Both the position numbers and the translations under genes were made by a program. Source: Methanocella_A sp035319305 (GTDB taxonomy: Archaea > Halobacteriota > Methanocellia > Methanocellales > Methanocellaceae). Taken from it: 6,046 nucleotides of DNA. This document shows positions 1 through 5,677 of the stretch, piece after piece. Numbering within the stretch: position 1 is the first letter of the stretch; every line of letters begins with the position of its first letter. A model generated the notes under the pieces. The model did no database searches, was not told where the DNA came from, and saw only the letters and a list, made by a program, of their open reading frames with translations. The DNA lies in assembly GCA_035319305.1 (NCBI GenBank), contig DATHCY010000163.1, forward strand, positions 1 through 6,046. The letters are read 5' to 3'.

Positions 1-17
1 GTCAGTGAGTTGTATCT

Positions 18-49
18 AAAAGAAAAATTGCGGGGATAGAACCCCGCAA
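18..49 (-). terminator. Hairpin plus U-tract terminator of the YVTN gene
   Basis: A perfect 8-bp stem (28-35 paired with 42-49, loop ATAGAA) is followed on the minus strand by TTTTTCTTTT (complement of 18-27). It lies about 90 bases past the stop codon of the beta-propeller gene and points the right way to end its transcript. On the plus strand no T-run follows the stem, so it serves the minus strand only. The same T-tract wording recurs at the two other minus-strand terminators in the window. Confidence 0.8.
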
Positions 50-141
50 AGATGTGTTTGTTGTCTTCATTTTTGAGAACCCCCCCATTTTTATCACGGG
101 CGAACCTTGGGTGGTGTACCTGTCCGGCTGTAATAATTCTG

Positions 142-1128
142 TCATCTGGGGGTGAAAAACGGGCTGATACCATTAACCAAGGAAAATCCTCCAGACCCTC
201 CTACTTTCTGGTTTGTTTTCGTGTCGATAATGGCAACGCTGCTTGCTCCGAAACCGCCCGATGAGAGTATCGTCACGTATGCCTTGGTGCCTGTTGGGTT
301 TAATGATATGTCATTTGGCATGGGCCCCATTGTCAGTTTTGCTATCACCTTGTTTGTTTTCGTGTCGATAACAGAAAGGTTACCTGGAAAGTGCATGGGA
401 TCCTGTGGCAAATCCAAGACATATGCTCTTGTTCCCTCAGGGTTTACCGCTACTTTTGTGGTTTCCAATCCGATAGGGATTTTGGCGATCACTTTGTTGG
501 TCAATGTGCTAACAACATACACGTCCCCACCGTGTGTCACATACAATTTTGTTCCGGTCGGGTCTACCGCCACATCATCACCGCTAACCGGTATTGTGGT
601 GGTCACCTTGTTAGTCGCGGTATCAATAACAGAAATGTTGCCTCCGGTCACGTAGACTCTGTCGCCTTTCCGGTTGATCGCAATCCCATTACCGCTAATC
701 GGTATTGTGGTGGTCATCTTGTTAGTCGCGGTGTCGATCACTGAAACATTGCTCCCGACCACGTAGACTCTGGTGTCCGATGGATTCACCACAGCCTTAA
801 ACGAAAATGCTGCTACCGGTATTACAGCAGTTTGTTTGTTTGTCCGCGTGTCTATCACAATAACATTATTCAACTCAGTAGCGTACGCAGTGGTTCCCGC
901 ATGATTTACCGTTATATCCTGAAGACTGGGGCCAAGCTCTCCAGGAATAGTAACTTGGAATGTTGTGGTCACATTGTTCGTCCCGGCATCGTAAACATAG
1001 ATTAAGCCTCCAACACTCAGGATATACGCCTGTGATCCTGATCCGCATGCTACGGATGTCATGGATAGTGCGATTAAGAAGATACAACCGCATATTAATG
1101 TTGCCATAACGTGTATTGGGCGGATCAT
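142..1128 (-). CDS. Secreted or lipid-anchored seven-bladed YVTN beta-propeller protein
   Basis: The 328-residue product begins with a hydrophobic export signal (residues about 8-27) ending in TSVAC, so Cys28 may be a lipid-attachment site; the lipobox is imperfect (Ser at -3). The rest is made of seven repeats of the VIDTxTNKV type, starting near residues 44, 90, 130, 167, 204, 253 and 300. Each is followed by a segment like NPTGTKAYV, which is the hallmark of YVTN propellers. Seven blades make one closed propeller. Family members are exported or surface proteins thought to mediate binding; no ligand can be named. The ATG at 1128 was chosen because GGAGG (1137-1141) sits 8 bases upstream. 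A TTG start at 1164 would add 12 residues ahead of the signal without a comparable site. Blades 3 and 4 are almost identical in DNA, pointing to recent duplication or conversion. A terminator follows at 18-49. Confidence 0.92.
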   Translation of the reverse strand: MIRPIHVMATLICGCIFLIALSMTSVACGSGSQAYILSVGGLIYVYDAGTNNVTTTFQVTIPGELGPSLQDITVNHAGTTAYATELNNVIVIDTRTNKQTAVIPVAAFSFKAVVNPSDTRVYVVGSNVSVIDTATNKMTTTIPISGNGIAINRKGDRVYVTGGNISVIDTATNKVTTTIPVSGDDVAVDPTGTKLYVTHGGDVYVVSTLTNKVIAKIPIGLETTKVAVNPEGTRAYVLDLPQDPMHFPGNLSVIDTKTNKVIAKLTMGPMPNDISLNPTGTKAYVTILSSGGFGASSVAIIDTKTNQKVGGSGGFSLVNGISPFFTPR

Positions 1129-1196
1129 AACCTGAGCCTCCGGATGAACAAACCTCTCGCACAACCCGTTTTCTTCTTGGTATCAACTAAAATCAT
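1125..1196 (-). CDS. Possible 23-residue leader ORF coupled to the propeller gene
   Basis: An ATG at 1196 opens a 23-codon frame (starts MILVDTKKK, then GCARG, ends RRLRL). GGAGG (1207-1211) lies 10 bases upstream of it. Its TGA stop (1127-1125) overlaps the ATG of the propeller gene as ATGA, the usual arrangement for translational coupling, and the propeller's own GGAGG lies inside this ORF. The peptide is basic and matches no family I recognise. It may be a real leader peptide, or chance, since any short AT-rich stretch can carry such a frame. The combination of a good ribosome site and exact stop/start overlap is what argues for it. Confidence 0.33.
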   Translation of the reverse strand: MILVDTKKKTGCARGLFIRRLRL

Positions 1197-1472
1197 GCTT
1201 AAATGGCCTCCAATCATGTTATCGTCTATGGGAGTATGGTTATACTACAAGCGATTACAATATAGTATAATTTTAATTATTAAAAATAGTTTTTGCATTA
1301 AACAACAAGTATATAACACGCTCATTTATGTCCACCACCCTAAGTTCAAGGCAAACAGATTGACCGCATGCCAGCCAACCAGCATACCTGAGATACAAAT
1401 TATCCATAAGACCATATAACATTATAGTATTGGGAAGGTGTACGTCTTACAAAAATAACTTATACCGGGCAA
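1197..1472. other. AT-rich divergent intergenic region
   Basis: This AT-rich stretch separates the minus-strand propeller gene from the plus-strand small membrane protein, so it should hold promoters for both. TATA-like text occurs on both strands, for example TATAGTATAATTTTAATTA at 1261-1279 and AAAAATAACTTATA at 1450-1463, but it is too AT-rich to pick real boxes with confidence. No convincing RNA gene, repeat or conserved ORF is visible. Confidence 0.5.
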
Positions 1473-1832
1473 ATGTACTCATGTATTTGGATAATAATGG
1501 TGTATTGCAATAAGGATTATGAACAGTTATTGGACGAGTACTATAAGACCGATATGAAAAAGGTCTTGGAAGACCAAAAAACCAGACGAATAGTGAGACG
1601 AAACAGTTTTTTAGTGAAGTATGGGAAGTTCGTCTGCGTTGTGTATGGATTGTTCTCCCTATTATTATTCATCGCTTTTATCGATGGTGCTTTTCTCTCG
1701 CATGAAAAGATAATGTACCAATTGCTCTGGCTACTGCTACTTGTAGTCTCCGGTTTTTACGCCGTTTATTGCTACAATTATAATAAGGCAGGATCCGAAC
1801 GAGAACAAAGTGACACTAACATTAAAAAATAA
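1473..1832 (+). CDS. Small two-helix membrane protein, unknown function
   Basis: The frame gives 119 residues. A polar, charged N-terminal part (about 12-50, rich in Lys, Arg, Glu, Asp and Tyr) is followed by two hydrophobic helices (about 53-74 and 82-101) and a hydrophilic tail. An Arg/Lys-rich patch before helix 1 (RRIVRR) suggests the N-terminus stays in the cytoplasm, so both ends would be cytoplasmic. I do not recognise the family. The start is uncertain: ATG 1473 has no Shine-Dalgarno site, and ATG 1497 would remove eight hydrophobic residues; a leaderless message from either is possible. The gene is much more AT-rich than the genes to its right and lies next to an insertion-sequence remnant, which suggests acquired DNA. 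The membrane pattern makes a real gene more likely than not. Confidence 0.6.
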   Translation: MYSCIWIIMVYCNKDYEQLLDEYYKTDMKKVLEDQKTRRIVRRNSFLVKYGKFVCVVYGLFSLLLFIAFIDGAFLSHEKIMYQLLWLLLLVVSGFYAVYCYNYNKAGSEREQSDTNIKK

Positions 1833-1880
1833 GGCGTGATAGCGTCTACTGATAGTTGCAGGGATGACGTGCTCTGCAGC

Positions 1881-2105
1881 GCCAAACATTATGTCTTCAA
1901 GCGAATGACCATACCCGAAGAATACAAGTAGAGAATGCTCAGTCGTGGATACACGGACAAGAAAAACCGCGAGACCCGGGCAGAATTTGTTTGCCTGAAA
2001 TGCAGTCATACCGAACTCGCCGATTATAATGCATCCAAGAATATCTTGGCAAGGGCGCTCGTCAATGCGCCTATCGCGGTCTACCCTTCTACGAAGGGAA
2101 GTTGA
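1881..2105 (+). pseudogene. tnpB: Decayed C-terminus of a TnpB (IS1341-type OrfB) protein
   Basis: Reading the frame through 1947-2105 gives GYTDKKNRETR, then FVCLKC, then ADYNASKNI, ending at TGA 2103. These are the C-terminal zinc-finger half and the last RuvC motif of TnpB/IS1341 proteins; Asp at 2022 is the third catalytic acid. Just upstream, the same frame gives MTIPEEY (1905-1925), then runs into TAG at 1929. Restoring two missing bases after TAC 1925 and one before GT 1945 would give the usual TSRECSVCG text, so two small deletions broke the first CxxC of the zinc finger. Nothing of the N-terminal domains is present, because the small membrane-protein gene ends at 1832. The protein cannot be functional. 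TnpB in intact elements is an RNA-guided nuclease that works with a transcript from the element's right end. Confidence 0.85.
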
Positions 2106-2113
2106 ATCGCAAG

Positions 2114-2133
2114 CCAACGACTTTAGTCGTTGG
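2114..2133 (+). repeat. Right-end hairpin of the IS200/IS605 remnant
   Basis: CCAACGAC and GTCGTTGG form a perfect 8-bp stem with loop TTTA. A stem closing on GAC-TTTA-GTC, 8 bases after the tnpB stop, is the typical right-end hairpin of IS605/IS1341 elements. In intact elements it is the transposase recognition hairpin and lies in the 3' part of the omega/right-end RNA that guides TnpB. Here it survives intact although the protein gene is broken. Confidence 0.75.
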
Positions 2134-2196
2134 TAATTGACACAAAAGTTATTTACGCTAACATTTAGTATTCTCGAATTTGCTTGCGGTACGCTT

Positions 2197-2210
2197 GGAT
2201 ATCTATAAGC
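2197..2210 (+). promoter_or_regulatory. Candidate TATA element before the four-helix protein
   Basis: The text GGATATCTATAAGC lies about 40-50 bases ahead of the GTG at 2249. An archaeal TATA box here would place the transcript start near 2230, leaving a short leader that contains the weak GGTAAGGG ribosome site. The assignment rests on spacing and AT content only. Confidence 0.3.
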
Positions 2211-2248
2211 CGGTTGTGCGTTAACAGTTTTTCTGGTAAGGGTTTACT

Positions 2249-2794
2249 GTGGATCCGAAGTATATCAAAGCCGTACGGGCGGGCTTGGTTGGCGCGTTGC
2301 TGCTTGTCGTCATCTATATTGTTATACACGTGGTTTTTTACTGGGCTGTCTCGAAGCCTTCTGTCTTGGAATGGGTGCAGAACCAGTCGGCTGAGAGTCC
2401 TACGCCTTACCCGACTGGTCTCTCCCAACTGCCTTCCGAAGTGCTCGTTGCCGGAGTCGCAGTCTGCGGGGGAGCGCTCATGATCTTCGCGGTTTATTTC
2501 TTTGTGGGCGTGTTGGCGGCCAAGTTTACTGTGTCCATGTCTCAGGGTGCCATCGATCTGCTGTTGCTTGGCGCCCTCGCCGGAGCCGTGGCCCAGGGGG
2601 TCAGCGCTCCATTCACAGAACTAATAGCGATCGTCTTGAACGGGGGCGTCCAAGGCGATATCATCTCTTGGTTCCTCAGGTTCCTGCTCAGCGAATACGT
2701 GATCTTCATGATCATCGCGGTTGTCCCAGCCGCGCTCGCTGCGCTGGTAGCAGGGGCGATGTTCAAAGCTTTTGGAACATCGAAAAAGGAATAA
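2249..2794 (+). CDS. Four-helix integral membrane protein, unknown function
   Basis: The 181-residue product has four hydrophobic segments (about 11-34, 65-91, 101-130 and 147-172). Segments 1 and 2 are joined by a polar, Pro/Ser/Thr-rich loop (about 36-63). A short Lys/Arg N-terminus and a Lys-rich end (GTSKKE) suggest both termini are cytoplasmic. Small residues are frequent in helices 2 to 4, suggesting close packing. I do not recognise a named family and see no catalytic or metal-binding motif. GTG 2249 is the only good start: an in-frame TAA lies at 2237, and GGTAAGGG (2235-2242) gives a modest ribosome site 6 bases upstream. The gene converges on the SPFH gene; no plus-strand terminator is evident between them. 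Confidence 0.8.
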   Translation: MDPKYIKAVRAGLVGALLLVVIYIVIHVVFYWAVSKPSVLEWVQNQSAESPTPYPTGLSQLPSEVLVAGVAVCGGALMIFAVYFFVGVLAAKFTVSMSQGAIDLLLLGALAGAVAQGVSAPFTELIAIVLNGGVQGDIISWFLRFLLSEYVIFMIIAVVPAALAALVAGAMFKAFGTSKKE

Positions 2795-2867
2795 AGGCGA
2801 ATGCTACTTCGCTTCGCTTAAGGCGTTCGATGATCGCGATCGTAGCCTCTCGTTGAAACCGGCCCTT

Positions 2868-2900
2868 TCTCAAGAAAGAAAAAGGGGGGCACACCCCCTT
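2868..2900 (-). terminator. Terminator overlapping the SPFH stop codon
   Basis: AAGGGGG (2882-2888) and CCCCCTT (2894-2900) pair around GCACA. On the minus strand the stem runs straight into TTTTTCTTTCTT. The stem begins within the TGA stop (2902-2900) of the SPFH gene, so almost no untranslated tail is left. A weaker stem (CTTTCT/AGAAAG, 2865-2878) overlaps the T-rich side. On the plus strand no T-run follows, so the convergent gene is not served. Confidence 0.75.
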
Positions 2901-3718
2901 CATACGATCTTGTTGAGGCCGACGCTGTTGCCATCGGTGATCAGCGTCACGTTCTTGTTGGCGTAGAGTTGCTCGATGGCGTAGTACTTGAGGTATCGGT
3001 CGTCGAGGCTGTCGGACAGTATGCGGTTTGCCTGTGCAATGCCCTGTGCCTTGATGATCGTCTGGTTAGCCTGTTCTATAGAGATGGCTGTCTGGAACTT
3101 CTGCTGCTGAATCTGCTGCTGCGCGGTCTGCTTGGCGTTGATCGAGTCCTGCAGGCTCTGGGGGAGGTCTACCTTGCGGATGCCGAAGTCGTCGATGTAG
3201 ACGCCGTATTTGTTGAGCTTGCTGTTGACCTCGTTGATTACGGCGTTGTTGATTTCTCCACGGTCTCCAGAATATAGAGTTTCGGCGTCGTACTTTGCCA
3301 CCTCGTCTCTGACGGCGGTTCTTATCTCGGGAATGACCTGTGTATTGACGAAGTCAGTGCCGAGCTGGCTGTAGATTTGTGGGGCGTATTTCGGATCTAT
3401 ATGGTACCATGTGTTGGCTTCGACGTTGATCGATACTCCTTCGTCGGTCAGGGTCGGCAGAGCGTTCCCGCCGGTCATATCAATTAATTGGCGCTGGGTG
3501 CTCATCTGGACGATGCCGGTCCATGGCGCTATAAGGAAGTAGGCGCCGGGGTTAAGGGCATTCTGATCCACGTTGCCGAAAGTATCCTTTACGCCCACGT
3601 TGCCAGCGCTCACAGTCCTAAATGTCAGGACAGATATAGCAATAAAGAGGATGATTACGATTATGGCGATGATGCCTATAACGGTTAGCCCACCCTCTGC
3701 TCTGTTATCTTTTAACAT
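2900..3718 (-). CDS. SPFH/Band 7 (prohibitin-like) membrane protein
   Basis: The 272-residue product has a single N-terminal transmembrane helix (about 11-33). An SPFH domain follows (about 34-200, from VSAGNVGVKDTFG, through APWTGIV and VNTQVIPEIRTAVRDEVAKY, to YGVYIDDFGIRKVDLP). Next is a Gln- and Ala-rich coiled coil (about 190-235) containing the typical AQGIAQANRI text, then a short conserved tail (YYAIEQLYANKNVTLI). Length and order match prohibitin-type proteins, which form large ring or cage assemblies on membranes and often hold or regulate membrane proteases. No protease or NfeD partner lies beside it here. The ATG at 3718 is supported by GAGGTGG (3727-3733) with 8-base spacing. It is a single-gene unit with its own upstream dyad (3742-3777) and a terminator at the stop codon. 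Confidence 0.93.
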   Translation of the reverse strand: MLKDNRAEGGLTVIGIIAIIVIILFIAISVLTFRTVSAGNVGVKDTFGNVDQNALNPGAYFLIAPWTGIVQMSTQRQLIDMTGGNALPTLTDEGVSINVEANTWYHIDPKYAPQIYSQLGTDFVNTQVIPEIRTAVRDEVAKYDAETLYSGDRGEINNAVINEVNSKLNKYGVYIDDFGIRKVDLPQSLQDSINAKQTAQQQIQQQKFQTAISIEQANQTIIKAQGIAQANRILSDSLDDRYLKYYAIEQLYANKNVTLITDGNSVGLNKIV

Positions 3719-3741
3719 GTATTAATCCACCTCTAGTTGAC

Positions 3742-3777
3742 CGACAAAAATACGAGGACACCTCGGTTGTTTTGTCG
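3742..3777. promoter_or_regulatory. Nested inverted repeat upstream of the SPFH gene
   Basis: The outer arms CGACAAAA (3742-3749) and TTTTGTCG (3770-3777) are perfect complements. Between them CGAGG (3753-3757) and CCTCG (3761-3765) form a second dyad, with centres within one base of each other. The block lies 24-59 bases ahead of the SPFH start. A TATA-like element on the minus strand (ATAAATTTT, 3792-3800) would put the transcript start inside the right arm, a typical place for a repressor operator. It could instead act as a leader-RNA hairpin. No T-run follows on either strand that would make it a terminator. Confidence 0.5.
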
Positions 3778-3791
3778 ATCAGTACAACTCC

Positions 3792-3800
3792 AAAATTTAT
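3792..3800 (-). promoter_or_regulatory. Candidate TATA box of the SPFH gene
   Basis: On the minus strand the text reads ATAAATTTT. Initiation about 25 bases downstream would fall near 3771, roughly 50 bases before the ATG at 3718, at the edge of the dyad at 3742-3777. Other AT-rich options exist just upstream (CTATATGG, near 3813-3820). Confidence 0.3.
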
Positions 3801-3842
3801 GCTGAGCTATACCATATAGATGATGCTCGGTTGATGGAAAAT

Positions 3843-3881
3843 AAATAAAAGAAAAATGGGGCGCGAAAGATGTCCACGCCC
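3843..3881 (-). terminator. Terminator after the Fe-S protein group
   Basis: On the minus strand GGGCG (3881-3877) pairs with CGCCC (3863-3859) across a 13-base loop, and CATTTTTCTTTTATTTATTTT follows closely. The stem is short but the T-rich tract is long. It begins one base after the TAA of the short ORF 3882-4109 and would end transcripts coming from the Fe-S genes. Its T-tract shares ATTTTTCTTTTA with the terminator at 18-49. Confidence 0.65.
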
Positions 3882-4109
3882 TTAATCCCTGATTCCGTCG
3901 ATAGCGACGGTATAGATCGCTTCTCCCTCCGAGAGGCGCGATCTCTCTACCAGACGGAAGACTCTCCTGCCGCTTTCGCTCTTCCGGATACAGGTCCTGA
4001 AGGCGGCCGATCTGGCAGCTATATTATTGATTCCTATCTGTGAAATCCGTGCGATCTGTATTAATCTGTGATCCGGGGCAGCGCAGCGCTCGTTGTCATT
4101 CCCGGACAT
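3882..4109 (-). CDS. Doubtful short ORF containing ATCTGTG-type repeat DNA
   Basis: A 75-residue frame starts at ATG 4109, lacks a clear ribosome site and ends at TAA just before a terminator. Residues about 15-30 (HRLIQIARISQIGINN) are the translation of the degenerate ATCTGTG repeat at 4036-4075, so that part is unlikely to be functional protein. The last 40 residues (AFRTCIRKSESGRRVFRLV onward, ending in AIDGIRD) look more protein-like and could be the tail of a lost gene into which the repeat was placed. I recognise no family. Position after the Fe-S genes, 29 bases past the stop of the second one, and abutting the terminator makes it part of the same transcript whether or not it is translated. 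Confidence 0.3.
   Translation of the reverse strand: MSGNDNERCAAPDHRLIQIARISQIGINNIAARSAAFRTCIRKSESGRRVFRLVERSRLSEGEAIYTVAIDGIRD
4036..4075. repeat. Degenerate tandem ATCTGTG repeat
   Basis: ATCTGTG recurs as ATCTGTG (4036-4042), ATCCGTG (4045-4051), ATCTGTA (4054-4060) and ATCTGTG (4064-4070), followed by ATCCGGG. Units are 9-10 bases apart. Similar ATCTGTG/CACAGAT strings are familiar as scattered repetitive DNA in many prokaryote genomes. Here it sits in the tail of the Fe-S transcript. Confidence 0.6.
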
Positions 4110-4138
4110 AGAAACCGCTTTGGTCGATGACTAATTCA

Positions 4139-4849
4139 TCATAGTTTTCCAACAGGGCAGGCGGCGGTGCACATAGTACAGTACGAAAACACCTTCTCTG
4201 AGACCTGTCTGTGGTTGAGCCCGCAGGCGCCGCATTTTCTGCGGTCGACCTCAGTCTCTTTGATCGCTCCGACAGGACACGCATCGATGCATTCCTGGCA
4301 GTGTCCACAGCGCTCGTCCGGGATGATCTCGACGATGGAATCGCCGATCCTGGCGTTGGTCAGCACCGCCTTCAGCCGCAGTCGGGGACCGTGGTCCCTG
4401 GAGACAAACATCCTTGATTTGCCTATCCAGCCCAGGCCTGCCAGTACCGCCCAGACCTTGAGGTAATAAGAAGTATATTCTATGGCCTCGAAGCCGCCGG
4501 CCAGGAGTGCCTCAATGATCTGTAGCGAGGCCGCGTCAAGCGCCATGGTCTCCAGCGAATACACGGAGCCGTCCGGATCCTGGTGGTAGATATCGCAACG
4601 GTCGTCCACAAGGCGCTTCCCCAGGATCACCATGGCTTTGGCCCCAGGCATGATCTCCAGCGGATTTTTAATGTTGGACAGACTGACCTCGCCGTCAGAC
4701 CATTTCACGCCCCTCAACAGGTCCAACTCGTGAGCAGGGATGGTGCTGGCTGGATCCAGGCACAGGTAGCCGATGACCTCTATGCCGTGGAGAGAGGCGG
4801 CGTCCTGGATGGCGGCTTTTAAGATGCCGAAAGCGTCAGCGGAGTCCAT
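4139..4849 (-). CDS. QueG-like double-cluster 4Fe-4S protein (paralog 1)
   Basis: The 236-residue product carries GLGWIGKS (138-145) and GPRLRLKAVLT (154-164), which are hallmarks of the epoxyqueuosine-reductase/reductive-dehalogenase-like fold. A two-cluster ferredoxin domain follows: Cys181, 184, 187 and 191 (CGHCQEC...CPVGAI), then Cys206, 209, 224, 227 and 231 (CTMCTAACPVG). These can bind two [4Fe-4S] clusters. It is far shorter than bacterial QueG and ends right after the ferredoxin part. The residues where I expect QueG's catalytic Asp, about 14 ahead of GLGWIGK, read TSYYLK, so that acid seems to be missing. Electron transfer, perhaps to or from a corrinoid, is the likeliest role; the substrate is unknown. 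ATG 4849 lies 27 bp after the paralog's stop, with only a poor ribosome site, so translation may depend on the upstream gene. Confidence 0.85.
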   Translation of the reverse strand: MDSADAFGILKAAIQDAASLHGIEVIGYLCLDPASTIPAHELDLLRGVKWSDGEVSLSNIKNPLEIMPGAKAMVILGKRLVDDRCDIYHQDPDGSVYSLETMALDAASLQIIEALLAGGFEAIEYTSYYLKVWAVLAGLGWIGKSRMFVSRDHGPRLRLKAVLTNARIGDSIVEIIPDERCGHCQECIDACPVGAIKETEVDRRKCGACGLNHRQVSEKVFSYCTMCTAACPVGKL

Positions 4850-4876
4850 GGTAGCAATAGTAAGTTCCCGGGAGTA

Positions 4877-5578
4877 TTAAGGCTTTGCGCGATCGCCAGC
4901 CCTTTCGGCCCCTATCGGGCATGCCTGCAGACAGCAGGCGCAACTGTACTTCCTGCCAAGCCCACGCCCCATTCTAATACGATAGCTGTTGCATAGCACA
5001 GCATCGATCAGATCATTCCGGCTGCCATCGATGCGCCAATCTCTGCCGGTGATCGCCCCAACCGGGCAAGCTTCGACGCAGAATAAACACCCGCCGCACT
5101 GGCTCGCGGCAAAGTTTGTTGATGTCTGAAATGGGGCGTCGGTTAGTACGGTAGCTACCCTGACACCAGGGCCGTACTCCGGAGTAATCAGGAGCGCGGA
5201 CTTGCCAATCCACCCTAGACCAGCTAGGACGGCGACCATTTTATGGGAAAGCTCGCCTGTCAGTCGCATTTGATCTACAGTATTATTGCGGACCGGGTAC
5301 CAGCAGTAGCCATTTTGCGCTAACAAATCTCCCAGCTTCGAGCTGATAGAATCCATCTCCTCCCTCTGTTGAACCTGGTGCTCATTGAACGCGCAATCAC
5401 CGCCAGAAAGGACGATCGCACGATTCATGGGCTTTACCAGAGAGATGCCCACAGGCATCTCTTGGGTCGAGGGATGTGATGCCATCGAAAGATCAGCGAA
5501 GCCGATTTTTGCTGCCCCAGATCGCATGGCCAGTTCGGATAATTGCATTTGCATTAGGCCGATATCGATAGTACTCAC
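4877..5578 (-). CDS. QueG-like double-cluster 4Fe-4S protein (paralog 2)
   Basis: The 233-residue product has the same plan as its downstream neighbour. GLGWIGKS lies at 120-127 and YGPGVRVATVLTDAPF at 135-150. The ferredoxin part has Cys161, 164, 167 and 171 (CGGCLFC...CPVGAI), Cys196 in CNSYR, and Cys213, 215, 216 and 220 (CACCLQACPIG). Eight of the nine cysteines fit two [4Fe-4S] clusters. The N-terminus (AAKIGFADL) resembles the start of QueG-type domains. Overall identity to the paralog is confined mainly to these motifs, so the duplication is old. GTG 5578 is preferred because GAGGGG (5587-5592) lies 8 bases upstream; ATG codons at 5554 and 5548 are alternatives without such a site. It is the first gene of a probable two-gene operon. 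Archaea do not make queuosine, so a different redox role is inferred. Confidence 0.87.
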   Translation of the reverse strand: MSTIDIGLMQMQLSELAMRSGAAKIGFADLSMASHPSTQEMPVGISLVKPMNRAIVLSGGDCAFNEHQVQQREEMDSISSKLGDLLAQNGYCWYPVRNNTVDQMRLTGELSHKMVAVLAGLGWIGKSALLITPEYGPGVRVATVLTDAPFQTSTNFAASQCGGCLFCVEACPVGAITGRDWRIDGSRNDLIDAVLCNSYRIRMGRGLGRKYSCACCLQACPIGAERAGDRAKP

Positions 5579-5611
5579 TGGTATCGCCCCTCACCGGGTT
5601 ATTGGTAGTCC

Positions 5612-5622
5612 CGATATTTGAA
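5612..5622 (-). promoter_or_regulatory. Candidate TATA box of the Fe-S operon
   Basis: On the minus strand the text reads TTCAAATATCG. A start about 25 bases downstream would fall near 5595, just ahead of the GAGGGG ribosome site (5587-5592) and the GTG at 5578. This would give a very short leader, which is common in archaea. Only position and composition support it. Confidence 0.3.
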
Positions 5623-5677
5623 GGTGATCTATGCTAGGGTTCTCGTAGACGGATAACCTGTGACTAATCAATGCCTT

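Larger units (their letters stand above)
1881..2140 (+). mobile_element. 3' remnant of an IS200/IS605-family element
   Basis: This short stretch holds the degraded tnpB end plus, just past its stop, the hairpin and TAATTGACA-like text that form the right end of such elements. The left end, any tnpA and most of tnpB are absent. The left limit is uncertain: recognisable TnpB-like text (AKHY, positions 1881-1892) fades out before the upstream gene. The element cannot move by itself. Confidence 0.8.

Noticed and set aside
152..655. 167-residue plus-strand ORF inside the propeller gene
   Set aside because: It is antisense to the repeated YVTN coding region; its repeated hydrophobic text is the reverse reading of the blade repeats.
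1737..2117. 126-residue minus-strand ORF across the small membrane gene and the IS remnant
   Set aside because: The opposite strand carries recognisable TnpB text, and this frame crosses two unrelated units.
2165..2428. 87-residue minus-strand ORF overlapping the start of the four-helix protein gene
   Set aside because: Highly charged low-complexity text antisense to a clear membrane protein, with no ribosome site or family match.
2832..2841. GATCGCGATC palindrome in the convergent intergenic space
   Set aside because: A single 10-base palindrome in GC-rich DNA far from any start codon; no further support for a site.
2969..3277. 102-residue plus-strand ORF rich in Leu and Val
   Set aside because: It is the antisense reading of the SPFH domain and coiled coil; the SPFH protein is unmistakable.
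4096..4308. 70-residue minus-strand ORF overlapping the end of Fe-S paralog 1
   Set aside because: Out-of-frame shadow of the cysteine-rich ferredoxin region.
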